Assembly: GCA_910584545.1 (NCBI GenBank)
Contig: CAJUBC010000072.1
Location: 1 to 8,297, forward strand
From: an uncultured Muribaculaceae bacterium
Lineage (GTDB): Bacteria > Bacteroidota > Bacteroidia > Bacteroidales > Muribaculaceae
DNA: 8,297 bases
Direction of reading: 5' to 3'
Part shown: positions 1-5,765 of the stretch, piece by piece
Layout: each line of letters starts with the position of its first letter
Position numbering within the stretch: position 1 is the first letter of the stretch
Position numbers and translations under genes: made by a program
The notes under the pieces: model-generated
The model's input: the letters and a program-made list of their open reading frames with translations, nothing else
What the model was told of the DNA's origin: nothing
Databases searched by the model: none

Positions 1-47
1 TTATATGAGACTGACATTTTTATTGTGGCTGAAGCCCGCAACATTTT

Positions 48-71
48 ACAAAAACCGGACGCGGTACTCGG
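48..71. repeat. Copy 1 of a short element flanking the recombinase gene
   Basis: On the plus strand ACAAAAACCGG (48-58) is followed by a 7-nt insert and then ACTCGG. The same pieces occur without the insert at 1082-1098. Read on the minus strand, this copy lies 26-49 nt beyond the recombinase stop codon and reads CCGAGT, insert, CCGGTTTTTGT. A weak transcription terminator is therefore one explanation, and a recombination site another. Confidence 0.45.
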
Positions 72-96
72 AATGCGGCGGCCCTTTTTGTCGCGG

Positions 97-1014
97 CTAC
101 TGCAGTAGGGAGGTGATCAGGTGGTTGGCGCGGTCTATGCGGGCGGTGTCCAATGTGGCGAGATAGATGCGGGTGGTGCTTTCGGAATCGTGGCCGAGGG
201 CCTCGCTGATCACGCCTACGGGGATGTCGATTTTCCTGGCTATGCTGGCCCATGAATGGCGCGCCACGTAGGTGGTGATCTTAGTGTCGAGGCCTAAGCG
301 GAGGCGAAGCCGCTCCAGGTTGCGGCGCACCCGGTGATAGACGCTGTTGTAGCGCGCAAGCATCTCCCTCTCCCCCGCTCCGCAGCCCGTGAAGACGGGG
401 AAGAGCCAGGGACTCGCAGGGTCGTTGTATTTGTCGATTATTTTTTTCACTACCGGTTCAATGGCCACGGCGATTGGCTGCCCGGTCTTGTGGCGCAGGT
501 AGACTATCTTTCCCTCGCGAAGGTTTGACCTGCGGAGATAGGCGATGTCGATGAAAGGCATACCTCGCGTACAGAAGGAGAAGATGAACATGTCGCGGGC
601 GAAGTCGATGCCTGGAGCGTCGTCGAGCGGGATACGGTGGATCAGATGCAGCGCGTCGATATCGATGGCACGCTTACGGGTGCGGTCGATTCCGGTGTAG
701 ACCCTCGAGAAAGGGGACGACGTGCGCGCCAGGCCCCGGGAGGCGGCCACGTTGAAGATGGAGCGGAGGGTCCGCATGTAGAAGGAGGTGGTGTTGGGAC
801 AGAGGCCGGTGCGGCGCAGATACGTCTCATAGCCGGCGATCAACTGGTCGTTGAACTTCCTCCAGCCGAGATCCTTGCGGCCGTCGAGATAGCGGCGCAG
901 CGAACGGATGGCGGTACGGTAACGGAGCGACTTGCGGAGATTTCCGAAAGCGGCGGTCTCCTCGGCGAGGAGCTCGGCGAAGGCGAGGAAGCCTTCTTTT
1001 CTCTTTTTTCTCAT
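97..1014 (-). CDS. Tyrosine recombinase / site-specific integrase (Bacteroidales invertase-like)
   Basis: A DNA-cutting and rejoining enzyme of the tyrosine recombinase superfamily, 305 residues. Residues about 8-100 look like the N-terminal SAM-like core-DNA-binding domain (phage_int_SAM_5 type), and about 115-305 are the catalytic domain. Visible catalytic residues are Arg150 (in CTRGMPFIDIAYL), Lys176 (RHKTGQP), Arg252 in TYVARHSW (Tyr249 stands where many members have His), His275 (LGHDSESTT) and the nucleophile Tyr284 (RIYL). All are present, so the enzyme is probably active. The length and the CTRGM and YVARHSW signatures resemble the orphan Bacteroidales recombinases that often invert promoters or surface-gene segments; that role is inferred. 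I chose the ATG at 1012-1014; a TTG nine codons upstream (1039-1041) is a weaker alternative. No excisionase, relaxase or phage gene is nearby. The start codon lies inside a 15-bp inverted repeat. Confidence 0.92.
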   Translation of the reverse strand: MRKKRKEGFLAFAELLAEETAAFGNLRKSLRYRTAIRSLRRYLDGRKDLGWRKFNDQLIAGYETYLRRTGLCPNTTSFYMRTLRSIFNVAASRGLARTSSPFSRVYTGIDRTRKRAIDIDALHLIHRIPLDDAPGIDFARDMFIFSFCTRGMPFIDIAYLRRSNLREGKIVYLRHKTGQPIAVAIEPVVKKIIDKYNDPASPWLFPVFTGCGAGEREMLARYNSVYHRVRRNLERLRLRLGLDTKITTYVARHSWASIARKIDIPVGVISEALGHDSESTTRIYLATLDTARIDRANHLITSLLQ

Positions 1015-1054
1015 GATTTTTTGGTTTTGGTATTTGGGCAAAAAATCATGAGAA
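1008..1054. repeat. Perfect 15-bp inverted repeat over the recombinase start codon
   Basis: The arms are TTCTCATGATTTTTT (1008-1022) and AAAAAATCATGAGAA (1040-1054), exact reverse complements separated by 17 nt. In the recombinase mRNA the ATG (1012-1014) sits in the 3' arm, so a hairpin would hide the start codon. As DNA it could be an operator or a recombinase-binding site. Which of these applies cannot be told from sequence. Confidence 0.7.
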
Positions 1055-1081
1055 CGGCCACGCTAAAGCTTAGGCCCTTGA

Positions 1082-1098
1082 ACAAAAACCGGACTCGG
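1082..1098. repeat. Copy 2 of the short element flanking the recombinase gene
   Basis: This is the uninterrupted 17-nt form, ACAAAAACCGGACTCGG, lying between the glucosaminidase stop codon and the recombinase start. On the minus strand it reads CCGAGTCCGGTTTTTGT: a minimal CCG/CGG stem with an AGTC loop flanked by A-rich and T-rich runs. It follows the end of a minus-strand gene, just as copy 1 does. Confidence 0.45.
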
Positions 1099-1137
1099 CT
1101 TTTGCGCGGAAAAGCGCGGAAAGGCGCTGGCGGGTGG

Positions 1138-2043
1138 CTATCTCAGGCGGAGGCGGGTGCCGGGGCGGTCGTGGGCGCCGGGGTTGAGGCTGCGGAGGGT
1201 GGCGAGCTTCATGCCGAAGCGCTGGGCGAGGGAGTGGATGCTCTCACCGTCGCCGATGGTGGCTGAGTCCACTCCGTCGGGGGCCTTGTCATGCTTCTCC
1301 TCCAGGTAGACCTCTTCCCAGTCCTTGATACGGTTGCGCGTGGCGTCGTTGTACTTGCGGAGGGTCTTCTCAGGAATGTCGAACTCGCGGGCAATCTCCC
1401 TGTAAGTATCGCCGGGGGCCGCTATCACGTAATGAAGCCCACGGGAGCGACGCACCGGATGACTCCTGGAGAGCATCTCCTGGATGAACCGGGCATTGTC
1501 TTCGGCGTTGCGTCCCTCGTCGGTGTCGAATAGGTAGAGGGCATAACGCTCTATGATGGTTATCAGTCGGGAGGCGTAGTTTGGATCTGTGGCATAGCCG
1601 CAGCTGCGGAGACCGTTGGCCCATCCTGCGTAATCGGTGATGTCGAGGTCGAAGAGGGGCGCGTAGCGCTTGCGGAGAAGGAAGCGGGAATGGTCCTCGA
1701 AACTCTCGACGGCCGTCTCGTAAGAGCGGAAGCACTCATCGACGGCGTCATCGTTGCGCAGCAGTGTGTCGCCGCGCCATTCGGAATGACATTTTATGCC
1801 GAAATGATTGTTGCCGCGCACGGCGAGCGAGCTGCGCCCCGCCGCACTCTCAAGCAGTCCCTGCGCGAGCGTGACAGAGGCCGGAATGCCATGGAGGGCC
1901 TGTTGCTCGACCGCCAGTCCCGAATATTCGGCTATATAGTCATGGTACGGATCCTGGGCCGCCGCTCCGACGGCCGCAAAAACAGACACAACAAACACAA
2001 CAATGTATTTAACTGTATTTTCTACTAAGGGAGACGCGTGCAT
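1138..2043 (-). CDS. Secreted N-acetylglucosaminidase (GH73, FlgJ-like) with two LysM domains
   Basis: A predicted peptidoglycan hydrolase of 301 residues that would cut the glycan strands of the cell wall from the periplasmic side. Residues about 11-29 form a hydrophobic signal peptide ending in AVGAAAQ. The GH73 glucosaminidase domain spans about 33-175. Glu65 in LAQGLLESAAG is the expected general acid, followed by the typical NNHFGIKC (78-85) and the WANGLRSCGYATDPNY segment (141-156) with YASRLITIIERY. Two LysM-type peptidoglycan-binding repeats follow, at about 204-250 and 258-301; the second runs to the last residue. The start is ATG at 2041-2043, which leaves room for the signal peptide and lies 21 nt after a good -7 box. 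The recombinase follows on the same strand 123 nt downstream, with a terminator-like element between, so co-transcription is doubtful. Roles in daughter-cell separation or wall remodelling are inferred from the family. Confidence 0.93.
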   Translation of the reverse strand: MHASPLVENTVKYIVVFVVSVFAAVGAAAQDPYHDYIAEYSGLAVEQQALHGIPASVTLAQGLLESAAGRSSLAVRGNNHFGIKCHSEWRGDTLLRNDDAVDECFRSYETAVESFEDHSRFLLRKRYAPLFDLDITDYAGWANGLRSCGYATDPNYASRLITIIERYALYLFDTDEGRNAEDNARFIQEMLSRSHPVRRSRGLHYVIAAPGDTYREIAREFDIPEKTLRKYNDATRNRIKDWEEVYLEEKHDKAPDGVDSATIGDGESIHSLAQRFGMKLATLRSLNPGAHDRPGTRLRLR

Positions 2044-2064
2044 TCCAATTACAATTTAAAACCA

Positions 2065-2072
2065 CAAATTTA
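2065..2072 (-). promoter_or_regulatory. Bacteroides-type -7 box for the glucosaminidase gene
   Basis: On the minus strand TAAATTTG matches the Bacteroidota -7 consensus TAnnTTTG exactly, 21 nt before the glucosaminidase ATG. The -33 element is poor: the nearest GTTG is about 22 nt further upstream, inside the hairpin at 2089-2115. Confidence 0.5.
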
Positions 2073-2088
2073 GTCATTTCAGCAAAAG

Positions 2089-2115
2089 AAAGCACAACTT
2101 CGGTTGGCTTTTTTT
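2089..2115 (+). terminator. cUUCGg-tetraloop hairpin with T-tract (intrinsic terminator)
   Basis: AAAGC (2089-2093), a bulged A, CAAC, the loop TTCG (2099-2102), then GTTG and GCTTT, running into further T residues to 2115. The C(UUCG)G loop is the extra-stable tetraloop, and stem plus T-run fit a rho-independent terminator reading rightwards. No plus-strand gene precedes it in the window. It may block antisense transcription, or be an attenuator if cdd transcription starts upstream of it. Confidence 0.65.
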
Positions 2116-2130
2116 CGTTAAAATATTAAA

Positions 2131-2239
2131 TCGGGAATTTCGGGATTGATCGGGATTCTCGTGGTTTTCGAGAATCTCGAGGATCCCGAGGAACTCGAGA
2201 AGCCCGGGGAACACGGGAGGAACCCGAAAACCCGAAAAA
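2131..2239 (+). repeat. Repeat-rich, self-complementary leader upstream of cdd
   Basis: Three TCGGGA units (2131, 2140, 2150) face a run of imperfect 9-nt units: CTCGAGGAT (2176), CCCGAGGAA (2185), CTCGAGAAG (2194), CCCGGGGAA (2203), an 11-nt variant (2212), then CCCGAAAA (2223) and CCCGAAAAA (2231). GATTCTCG (2154-2161) and CGAGAATC (2169-2176) form a perfect 8-bp hairpin with a 7-nt loop. The outer TCGGGAATTTCGGG (2131-2144) can pair with CCCGAAAACCCGA (2223-2235). The whole block could fold as one long imperfect stem-loop in the cdd leader. I do not recognise it as a known riboswitch. Confidence 0.6.
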
Positions 2240-2249
2240 TAGAGAAATT

Positions 2250-2747
2250 ATGGAAGAGAGAAAGATTGAGACCAATTATAAAGTCTTTGGCTATGACGAG
2301 CTGGCGGCTGAGGACCGGGAGCTTGTGGACGCCGCCAAGGCAATGACGCGCACGAGCCACGCGCCCTATTCTAAGTTTCATGTCGGCGCGGCCATCCGCA
2401 TGGCTAACGGCGGCATAGTCCGGGGGTCGAATCAGGAGAACGCGGCGTTCTCGTCGGGGACCTGCGCCGAACGCACCGCATGTTTCCAGGCTTCGGCCCT
2501 CTATCCGGGCATGCCTATGCGCAAGATAGCCATCGCGGCCTGGACGCGCCTGCACCATCCGGAGGACGCGCCCGAAGAGCTATGCTTCCAGAATAAGCCG
2601 ATAAGCCCTTGCGGTTCGTGCCGGCAGGCGCTCCTCGAGTATGAGGCCGCCTACGGCCCGATCGAGGTGCTGCTCTACGGACGCGACGGCGTGGCGGTAC
2701 TCCCGTCGGTGGCTTCGCTGCTGCCCCTCTGCTTCACCACGTTCTGA
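2250..2747 (+). CDS. cdd: Cytidine deaminase
   Basis: A cytosolic zinc enzyme of pyrimidine salvage that hydrolyses cytidine and deoxycytidine to uridine and deoxyuridine with release of ammonia. It has 165 residues. The zinc and catalytic signature is complete: TCAER with Cys72 and the proton-shuttling Glu74, then PCGSCRQ with Cys121 and Cys124. The substrate-binding segment APYSKFHVGAAI (38-49) and NQENAAFSSG (61-70) also match the family. It is longer than the classic form of about 130 residues, with roughly 20 extra N-terminal residues and a longer loop before the PCGSC motif. The start is ATG at 2250; no Shine-Dalgarno sequence is seen, only A-rich leader. The lipoprotein gene follows after 27 nt and is probably co-transcribed, although its function need not be related. 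Confidence 0.95.
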   Translation: MEERKIETNYKVFGYDELAAEDRELVDAAKAMTRTSHAPYSKFHVGAAIRMANGGIVRGSNQENAAFSSGTCAERTACFQASALYPGMPMRKIAIAAWTRLHHPEDAPEELCFQNKPISPCGSCRQALLEYEAAYGPIEVLLYGRDGVAVLPSVASLLPLCFTTF

Positions 2748-2774
2748 ACATACCTCCATTAAAAACATATCGCT

Positions 2775-3248
2775 ATGAAAAGAAAAATACGTATCTCCCG
2801 CATACCGCTGCTGACAACACTGGCAATTCTTTTAACCATCACGCTATCTTCGTGCGTCGTAGAACCCGACGACTGGTGGAGCGGTCCTCCCTCAGGCTGG
2901 AACACGTTCAACGACACCCGCCTCGCCGGACACTGGCAGCTCGTGCAGTACAATTCCGACCCGGTCTACGACAACGATGCCAATTACCTGTATTTCAACG
3001 GCAACGGAGCCGGACTCTATTATTACCTCATCAACGGATACCGCCAGACGGAGAGCATCCGGTACTGGAGCCAGAATTCAAACTCCGGCACCTCCAACTA
3101 CCAGATCAACATCCAGTACGAGTTTGACTCGCCCGTGACGGAAAACTATTGGTTCACCCACAACGGCAACACGCTGTGGTTCCAGTGGCGCACCTCGCGG
3201 GGAGTGCAGACTTCGGTGTATGACAGGATACCACGAGCACCCTGGTAG
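2775..3248 (+). CDS. Small lipoprotein, possibly lipocalin-like
   Basis: A predicted membrane-anchored lipoprotein of 157 residues. A basic N-terminus (MKRKIRISR) and a hydrophobic stretch (about 10-23) lead to the lipobox LSSC, with Cys27 as the lipidated residue. The acidic EPDD follows shortly after, which in Bacteroidota is compatible with outer-membrane or surface sorting; that is an inference. The mature part begins with a W/P/G-rich linker, then LAGHWQLVQYNSD (about 50-62), which resembles the first strand of lipocalin-like domains in other Bacteroidota lipoproteins. Many aromatic residues and alternating strands (YLYFNGNGAGLYYYL, WFTHNGNTLWFQW) suggest a beta-barrel or beta-sandwich. 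No catalytic motif is visible and the function is unknown. It follows cdd by 27 nt and converges with the minus-strand flavoprotein, 16 nt apart. Confidence 0.85.
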   Translation: MKRKIRISRIPLLTTLAILLTITLSSCVVEPDDWWSGPPSGWNTFNDTRLAGHWQLVQYNSDPVYDNDANYLYFNGNGAGLYYYLINGYRQTESIRYWSQNSNSGTSNYQINIQYEFDSPVTENYWFTHNGNTLWFQWRTSRGVQTSVYDRIPRAPW

Positions 3249-3264
3249 TCGGTTTTTCATTTTC

Positions 3265-4548
3265 CTATTTAATTGAATCCATCAGCTTGACGGCATCAAT
3301 GTACCTCGCAATGCCTTCGGCCACGAGTTTGGCGTCGCGCATGGCATGGACCACCGTGGCGGGACGGTTTGTGACATCGCCGCCGGCGAACACGCCCGGA
3401 CGCGTCGACATCCCGTAGGGAATCTCGCGGGTCACCACATAACCTTTCTCGTCGACCTCTATGCCGGTGGTTGTGGAGACTATGCGCGCCGCAGGGGCGG
3501 ACCCGACCGCGAGAATAAGCCTGTCGAGAGGCAGCTCACGCTTCTCGCCGTCCACATCAAGGTCCACATGGTCGAGACGGTCACCTTCGCCACCGTACAC
3601 CTTGGTGACGGAAGTCTTCCACTCGAACCTCACTCCCTCGGCCACGGCGTCGTCATACTCCGAACGGAGCGCGGCCATGCGGTCGATGGTGCGGTGATAG
3701 AGGACAGTCACCTCGGAGGCGCCCCTTCTGACGGCGGTGCGGGCCGCGTCCATCGCGGAGTTGCCGCAGCCGACCACCCCCACGCGGTCGCCGGGACGCA
3801 CTGCGGGTTCCTCCTCGGAAAGACCCGCATGCTCGAGGTTGACCTGACGCAGGAAGTCGGTGGCCTGACACACACCCGGAAGATCTATTCCCTCGATGGG
3901 GAGACTCTTCGGCTTTCCGGTGCCGGTGCCGAGAAATATGGCGTCGTAACCACGTGCGAACAGCTGGTCGACGTTAAGGTCGGGACCAATGGTGACATTG
4001 GTGTAGATATTCACTCCGAGGTTCTCTATCTTCTTTATCTCGCGGCGCACCACCTCCTTGGGAAGGCGGTACTCAGGGATGCCGAACATCAGCACACCTC
4101 CCGGCTCCGGCTCCATCTCGAAGATGTCGACCGCGAAACCCTTGCGTGATAGATCGCCGGCGATGGTCAGTCCGGCAGGGCCGGAACCGATCACGGCCAC
4201 ACGGCCACGGTTTTTCTCGGGAATAGCCTCATGCGAGAGCCCCGCCTCCCAGTCGAAGTCAGCCACGAACCGCTCGAGTTTGCCGATATGGATGGCCTCT
4301 CCCTTCTTGCCGAGCACGCAGCTCCCCTCGCACTGCCGTTCATGACCGCAGACGCGGCCGCAGACAGCGGGAAGATTGCTGCGCGTGTTGATTATCTTCA
4401 TGGCGTTACCGAAATTACCTTTCGCCAGTTCGCCGATCCAGTCGGGAATATCGTTGGCTATCGGGCAGCCCTTGCGGCAACCCGGCACCTTGCAGTGGAG
4501 ACAGCGCTGAGCCTCGCGGACAGCCTCCGGAAGTGTGTAGTCTGACAT
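3265..4548 (-). CDS. gltA: Glutamate-synthase small-subunit-type FAD/NADPH oxidoreductase
   Basis: A 427-residue iron-sulfur flavoprotein of the GltD / homotetrameric GltA / NfnB family, which passes electrons from NAD(P)H through FAD. In glutamate synthase this supplies the reduction of 2-oxoglutarate plus glutamine. The N-terminal [4Fe-4S] domain shows CLHCKVPGCRKGCP (Cys16, 19, 24, 28) and CGRVCGHERQCEGSC (Cys63, 67, 73, 77). The FAD-binding GSGPAG is at 121-126, the NADPH-binding GCGNSA at 260-265, and the C-terminal FAD contact GVFAGGDVTNRPATVV near 385-400. I chose ATG 4546-4548 because MSDYTLPEAVREAQRCLHC matches the usual family start; the open frame extends to a TTG at 4620 but the added residues look non-family. 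No large subunit (gltB) or NfnA partner is adjacent, so it may act alone or with a distant partner, and glutamate synthase is only one possible role. Confidence 0.88.
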   Translation of the reverse strand: MSDYTLPEAVREAQRCLHCKVPGCRKGCPIANDIPDWIGELAKGNFGNAMKIINTRSNLPAVCGRVCGHERQCEGSCVLGKKGEAIHIGKLERFVADFDWEAGLSHEAIPEKNRGRVAVIGSGPAGLTIAGDLSRKGFAVDIFEMEPEPGGVLMFGIPEYRLPKEVVRREIKKIENLGVNIYTNVTIGPDLNVDQLFARGYDAIFLGTGTGKPKSLPIEGIDLPGVCQATDFLRQVNLEHAGLSEEEPAVRPGDRVGVVGCGNSAMDAARTAVRRGASEVTVLYHRTIDRMAALRSEYDDAVAEGVRFEWKTSVTKVYGGEGDRLDHVDLDVDGEKRELPLDRLILAVGSAPAARIVSTTTGIEVDEKGYVVTREIPYGMSTRPGVFAGGDVTNRPATVVHAMRDAKLVAEGIARYIDAVKLMDSIK

Positions 4549-4645
4549 TGTACTTAAATTATTAAGCTTTAGGGCACATTTAATCAGAGACAAGGCACCA
4601 TGTCCATGTCGCCAATACAAGCCCCCTCTTTATTTAAATATATCG

Positions 4646-4676
4646 CGAATTTAGAAAAAAAAGGCCATTAATCAAA
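4646..4676 (-). promoter_or_regulatory. Bacteroides-type promoter for the gltA-like gene
   Basis: On the minus strand TTTG (4673-4676) is followed by exactly 19 nt and then TAAATTCG (4646-4653), seven of eight positions of the TAnnTTTG consensus. Spacing and position (about 100 nt before the ATG at 4548) fit the primary sigma factor of Bacteroidota. The -33 element lies within TATCTTTG (4673-4680), itself a perfect -7 match, but with no well-spaced -33 of its own. Confidence 0.6.
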
Positions 4677-4695
4677 GATAAAGACCACTGCGCAC

Positions 4696-4737
4696 AAAAA
4701 ATGTTAACGCAGATATTGCTGATTTCCGTCAGTCTGC
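4696..4737 (-). terminator. Possible terminator after the nitroreductase gene
   Basis: On the minus strand GCAGA/TCTGC encloses CTGA/TCAG (arms at 4733-4737 with 4709-4713, and 4729-4732 with 4719-4722), followed 7 nt later by six T residues (4701-4696). The stem is bulged and the T-tract is distant, so this is a weak call. It begins 9 nt beyond the stop codon. Confidence 0.35.
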
Positions 4738-4746
4738 TTCACTATT

Positions 4747-5259
4747 TTACAAATCAGTGACTGTTTCGGAGAGGGATTTGCGCAAGAAATGGTTTGGGAG
4801 CGGTCCGGACCCTTCGGCTGCATAGCCGAGGTCGAGGAGCATCAGTATTTCCTCATTTTCGGGAAGTCCGAGCAGCTCATGGAGCAACTGCGCATGGAAG
4901 CAGTTTATCCAGCATGAGTCCACCCCCTCGTCGGTGGCGGCAAGCATCAGATGGGTGGCCACGATGGCGGCGTCCTCCACGCCCGACTGACGGTCGCCGT
5001 CCGGATAAGTATAGACATTCTCCTTGTCGAAGGCCACTGCCAGGACAGTGGTGGCTCCATAGCGGCATGGAGTGGTCTCGTCTATCTTTGCCAGAGCCTC
5101 CGGCGAACGGCACACATATACGTGCTGCTCCTGGAGGTTCTTTGCTGTGGGAGCCAGACGCCCGGCCTCGAGGATGCGTCCCAGCGCATCCTCGGGAACC
5201 TGCCTCGGCGAATATTTCTTACATGAGTATCTGTCTCTGATTACCTGCTTGAATTCCAT
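4747..5259 (-). CDS. Nitroreductase-family FMN oxidoreductase
   Basis: A 170-residue member of the nitroreductase superfamily, small cytosolic FMN enzymes that use NAD(P)H to reduce nitro compounds, quinones or other acceptors. The FMN-phosphate-binding start RDRYSCKKYSP (8-18, with Arg10, Ser12 and Lys14) is followed by LAPTAKNLQ (35-43) and the helix GVEDAAIVATHLMLAATDEGVDSCWI, a typical dimer and FMN-contact segment. The C-terminus carries the usual LLDLGYAAEG. Length is normal for the short subfamily. The physiological substrate cannot be told from sequence. The start is ATG 5257-5259, with only a weak purine stretch upstream. It is the first gene left of the candidate origin and is transcribed away from it. 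Confidence 0.9.
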   Translation of the reverse strand: MEFKQVIRDRYSCKKYSPRQVPEDALGRILEAGRLAPTAKNLQEQHVYVCRSPEALAKIDETTPCRYGATTVLAVAFDKENVYTYPDGDRQSGVEDAAIVATHLMLAATDEGVDSCWINCFHAQLLHELLGLPENEEILMLLDLGYAAEGSGPLPNHFLRKSLSETVTDL

Positions 5260-5292
5260 AATCTCTTCTTTAAGGTTATTCCATTCATGATG

Positions 5293-5323
5293 AAGACCGC
5301 CCCCTTTTTAAAGGATGGGTCTT
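5293..5323 (-). promoter_or_regulatory. Nested inverted repeat in the nitroreductase leader
   Basis: AAGACC (5293-5298) and GGTCTT (5318-5323) form an outer 6-bp stem; inside it CCTTT and AAAGG can pair. It ends 33 nt before the nitroreductase start codon. No T-run follows, so it is more likely a leader hairpin or protein-binding site than a terminator. Confidence 0.3.
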
Positions 5324-5586
5324 ATAAGCGCCATATACTTTCATAACTTCAAAACCTGTCGAAAAGTTGTAGATATCCTGATTAAAGGCTGTACAGATAC
5401 TGTAGGAAACGCTTAGATAAGAGAATATGCCTATGGTTTCAATTATCACATATTATTTTATATCAGCATTTTCTTTAATCCTGCAAATTTACAGCGATAT
5501 TTTTTTACACGGTTTTTTTTAAGGCATATCGACAGAAAAATGGGTGTTTTTCTACAGTTTTCAACGTTATTTACAAAGGAATTTAT

Positions 5587-5594
5587 TAACTTTG
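5587..5594 (+). promoter_or_regulatory. Bacteroides-type -7 box facing nadA
   Basis: TAACTTTG matches TAnnTTTG exactly and is followed by CA, as in many Bacteroidota promoters. No convincing -33 TTTG is found 19-21 nt upstream. If used, it would give nadA a leader of about 200 nt that includes several DnaA-like boxes and the poly-cysteine mini-ORF. Confidence 0.4.
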
Positions 5595-5726
5595 CACTTA
5601 TCGACAGGATGTAGATAATCCCATACATCGCTCTGAAAATCAACAGAGGTTTGATTTATATAACTGTTGACAACCTCTATCAGAAATTCAATAACTGATA
5701 TTTCAAAATTTTAAGGAGGAAAGTTA

Positions 5727-5765
5727 TTGGGGGTTATCTACACGCTTTGTTGTTGTTGTTGTTAG
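5727..5765 (+). CDS. Possible leader peptide with five cysteine codons
   Basis: A 12-codon frame starting with TTG (5727-5729) and ending at TAG (5763-5765). It encodes MGVIYTLCCCCC, with five consecutive TGT codons before the stop. A strong AAGGAGGA (5713-5720) stands 6 nt before the TTG, which is striking because Bacteroidota genes seldom carry Shine-Dalgarno sequences. It ends 37 nt before nadA, whose product needs cysteine-ligated iron-sulfur. It could be a chance reading of the TTG array, and translation is unproven. Confidence 0.2.
   Translation: MGVIYTLCCCCC
5747..5761. repeat. (TTG)5 trinucleotide array
   Basis: Five perfect TTG units begin 5 nt after the DnaA-like box at 5734-5742 and run into the AT-rich stretch 5763-5802. 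Possible readings are a DnaA-trio-like element (AAC repeated 3' to 5' on the other strand), the cysteine codons of a leader peptide, or a simple slippage-prone repeat. Confidence 0.6.

Noticed and set aside
1..47. Left edge of the window
   Set aside because: No open frame, hairpin of note or RNA gene; it may be the flank of a gene outside, but nothing can be shown.
637..1266. Plus-strand 209-codon open frame
   Set aside because: It lies antisense to the recombinase and glucosaminidase genes, has Gly/Ala/Glu-rich low-complexity composition and no family features; a shadow of GC-rich minus-strand codons.
2104..2134. Possible cdd promoter (TTG at 2104 and TAAATCGG at 2127)
   Set aside because: Two mismatches in the -7 element, and the TTG lies within a terminator hairpin; not good enough to list.
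2118..2558. Minus-strand 146-codon open frame through the repeat leader and cdd
   Set aside because: Antisense to cdd; its repetitive Ser/Phe/Gly segment is just the translation of the 9-nt units.
3229..3255. TACCA/TGGTA hairpin and T-run at the end of the lipoprotein gene
   Set aside because: Only a 5-bp stem with a 9-nt loop and five bases before the T-run; too weak to call a terminator.
3346..4149. Plus-strand 267-codon open frame
   Set aside because: Entirely antisense to the gltA-like gene, whose motifs are complete; the His/Gly-rich translation matches no fold.
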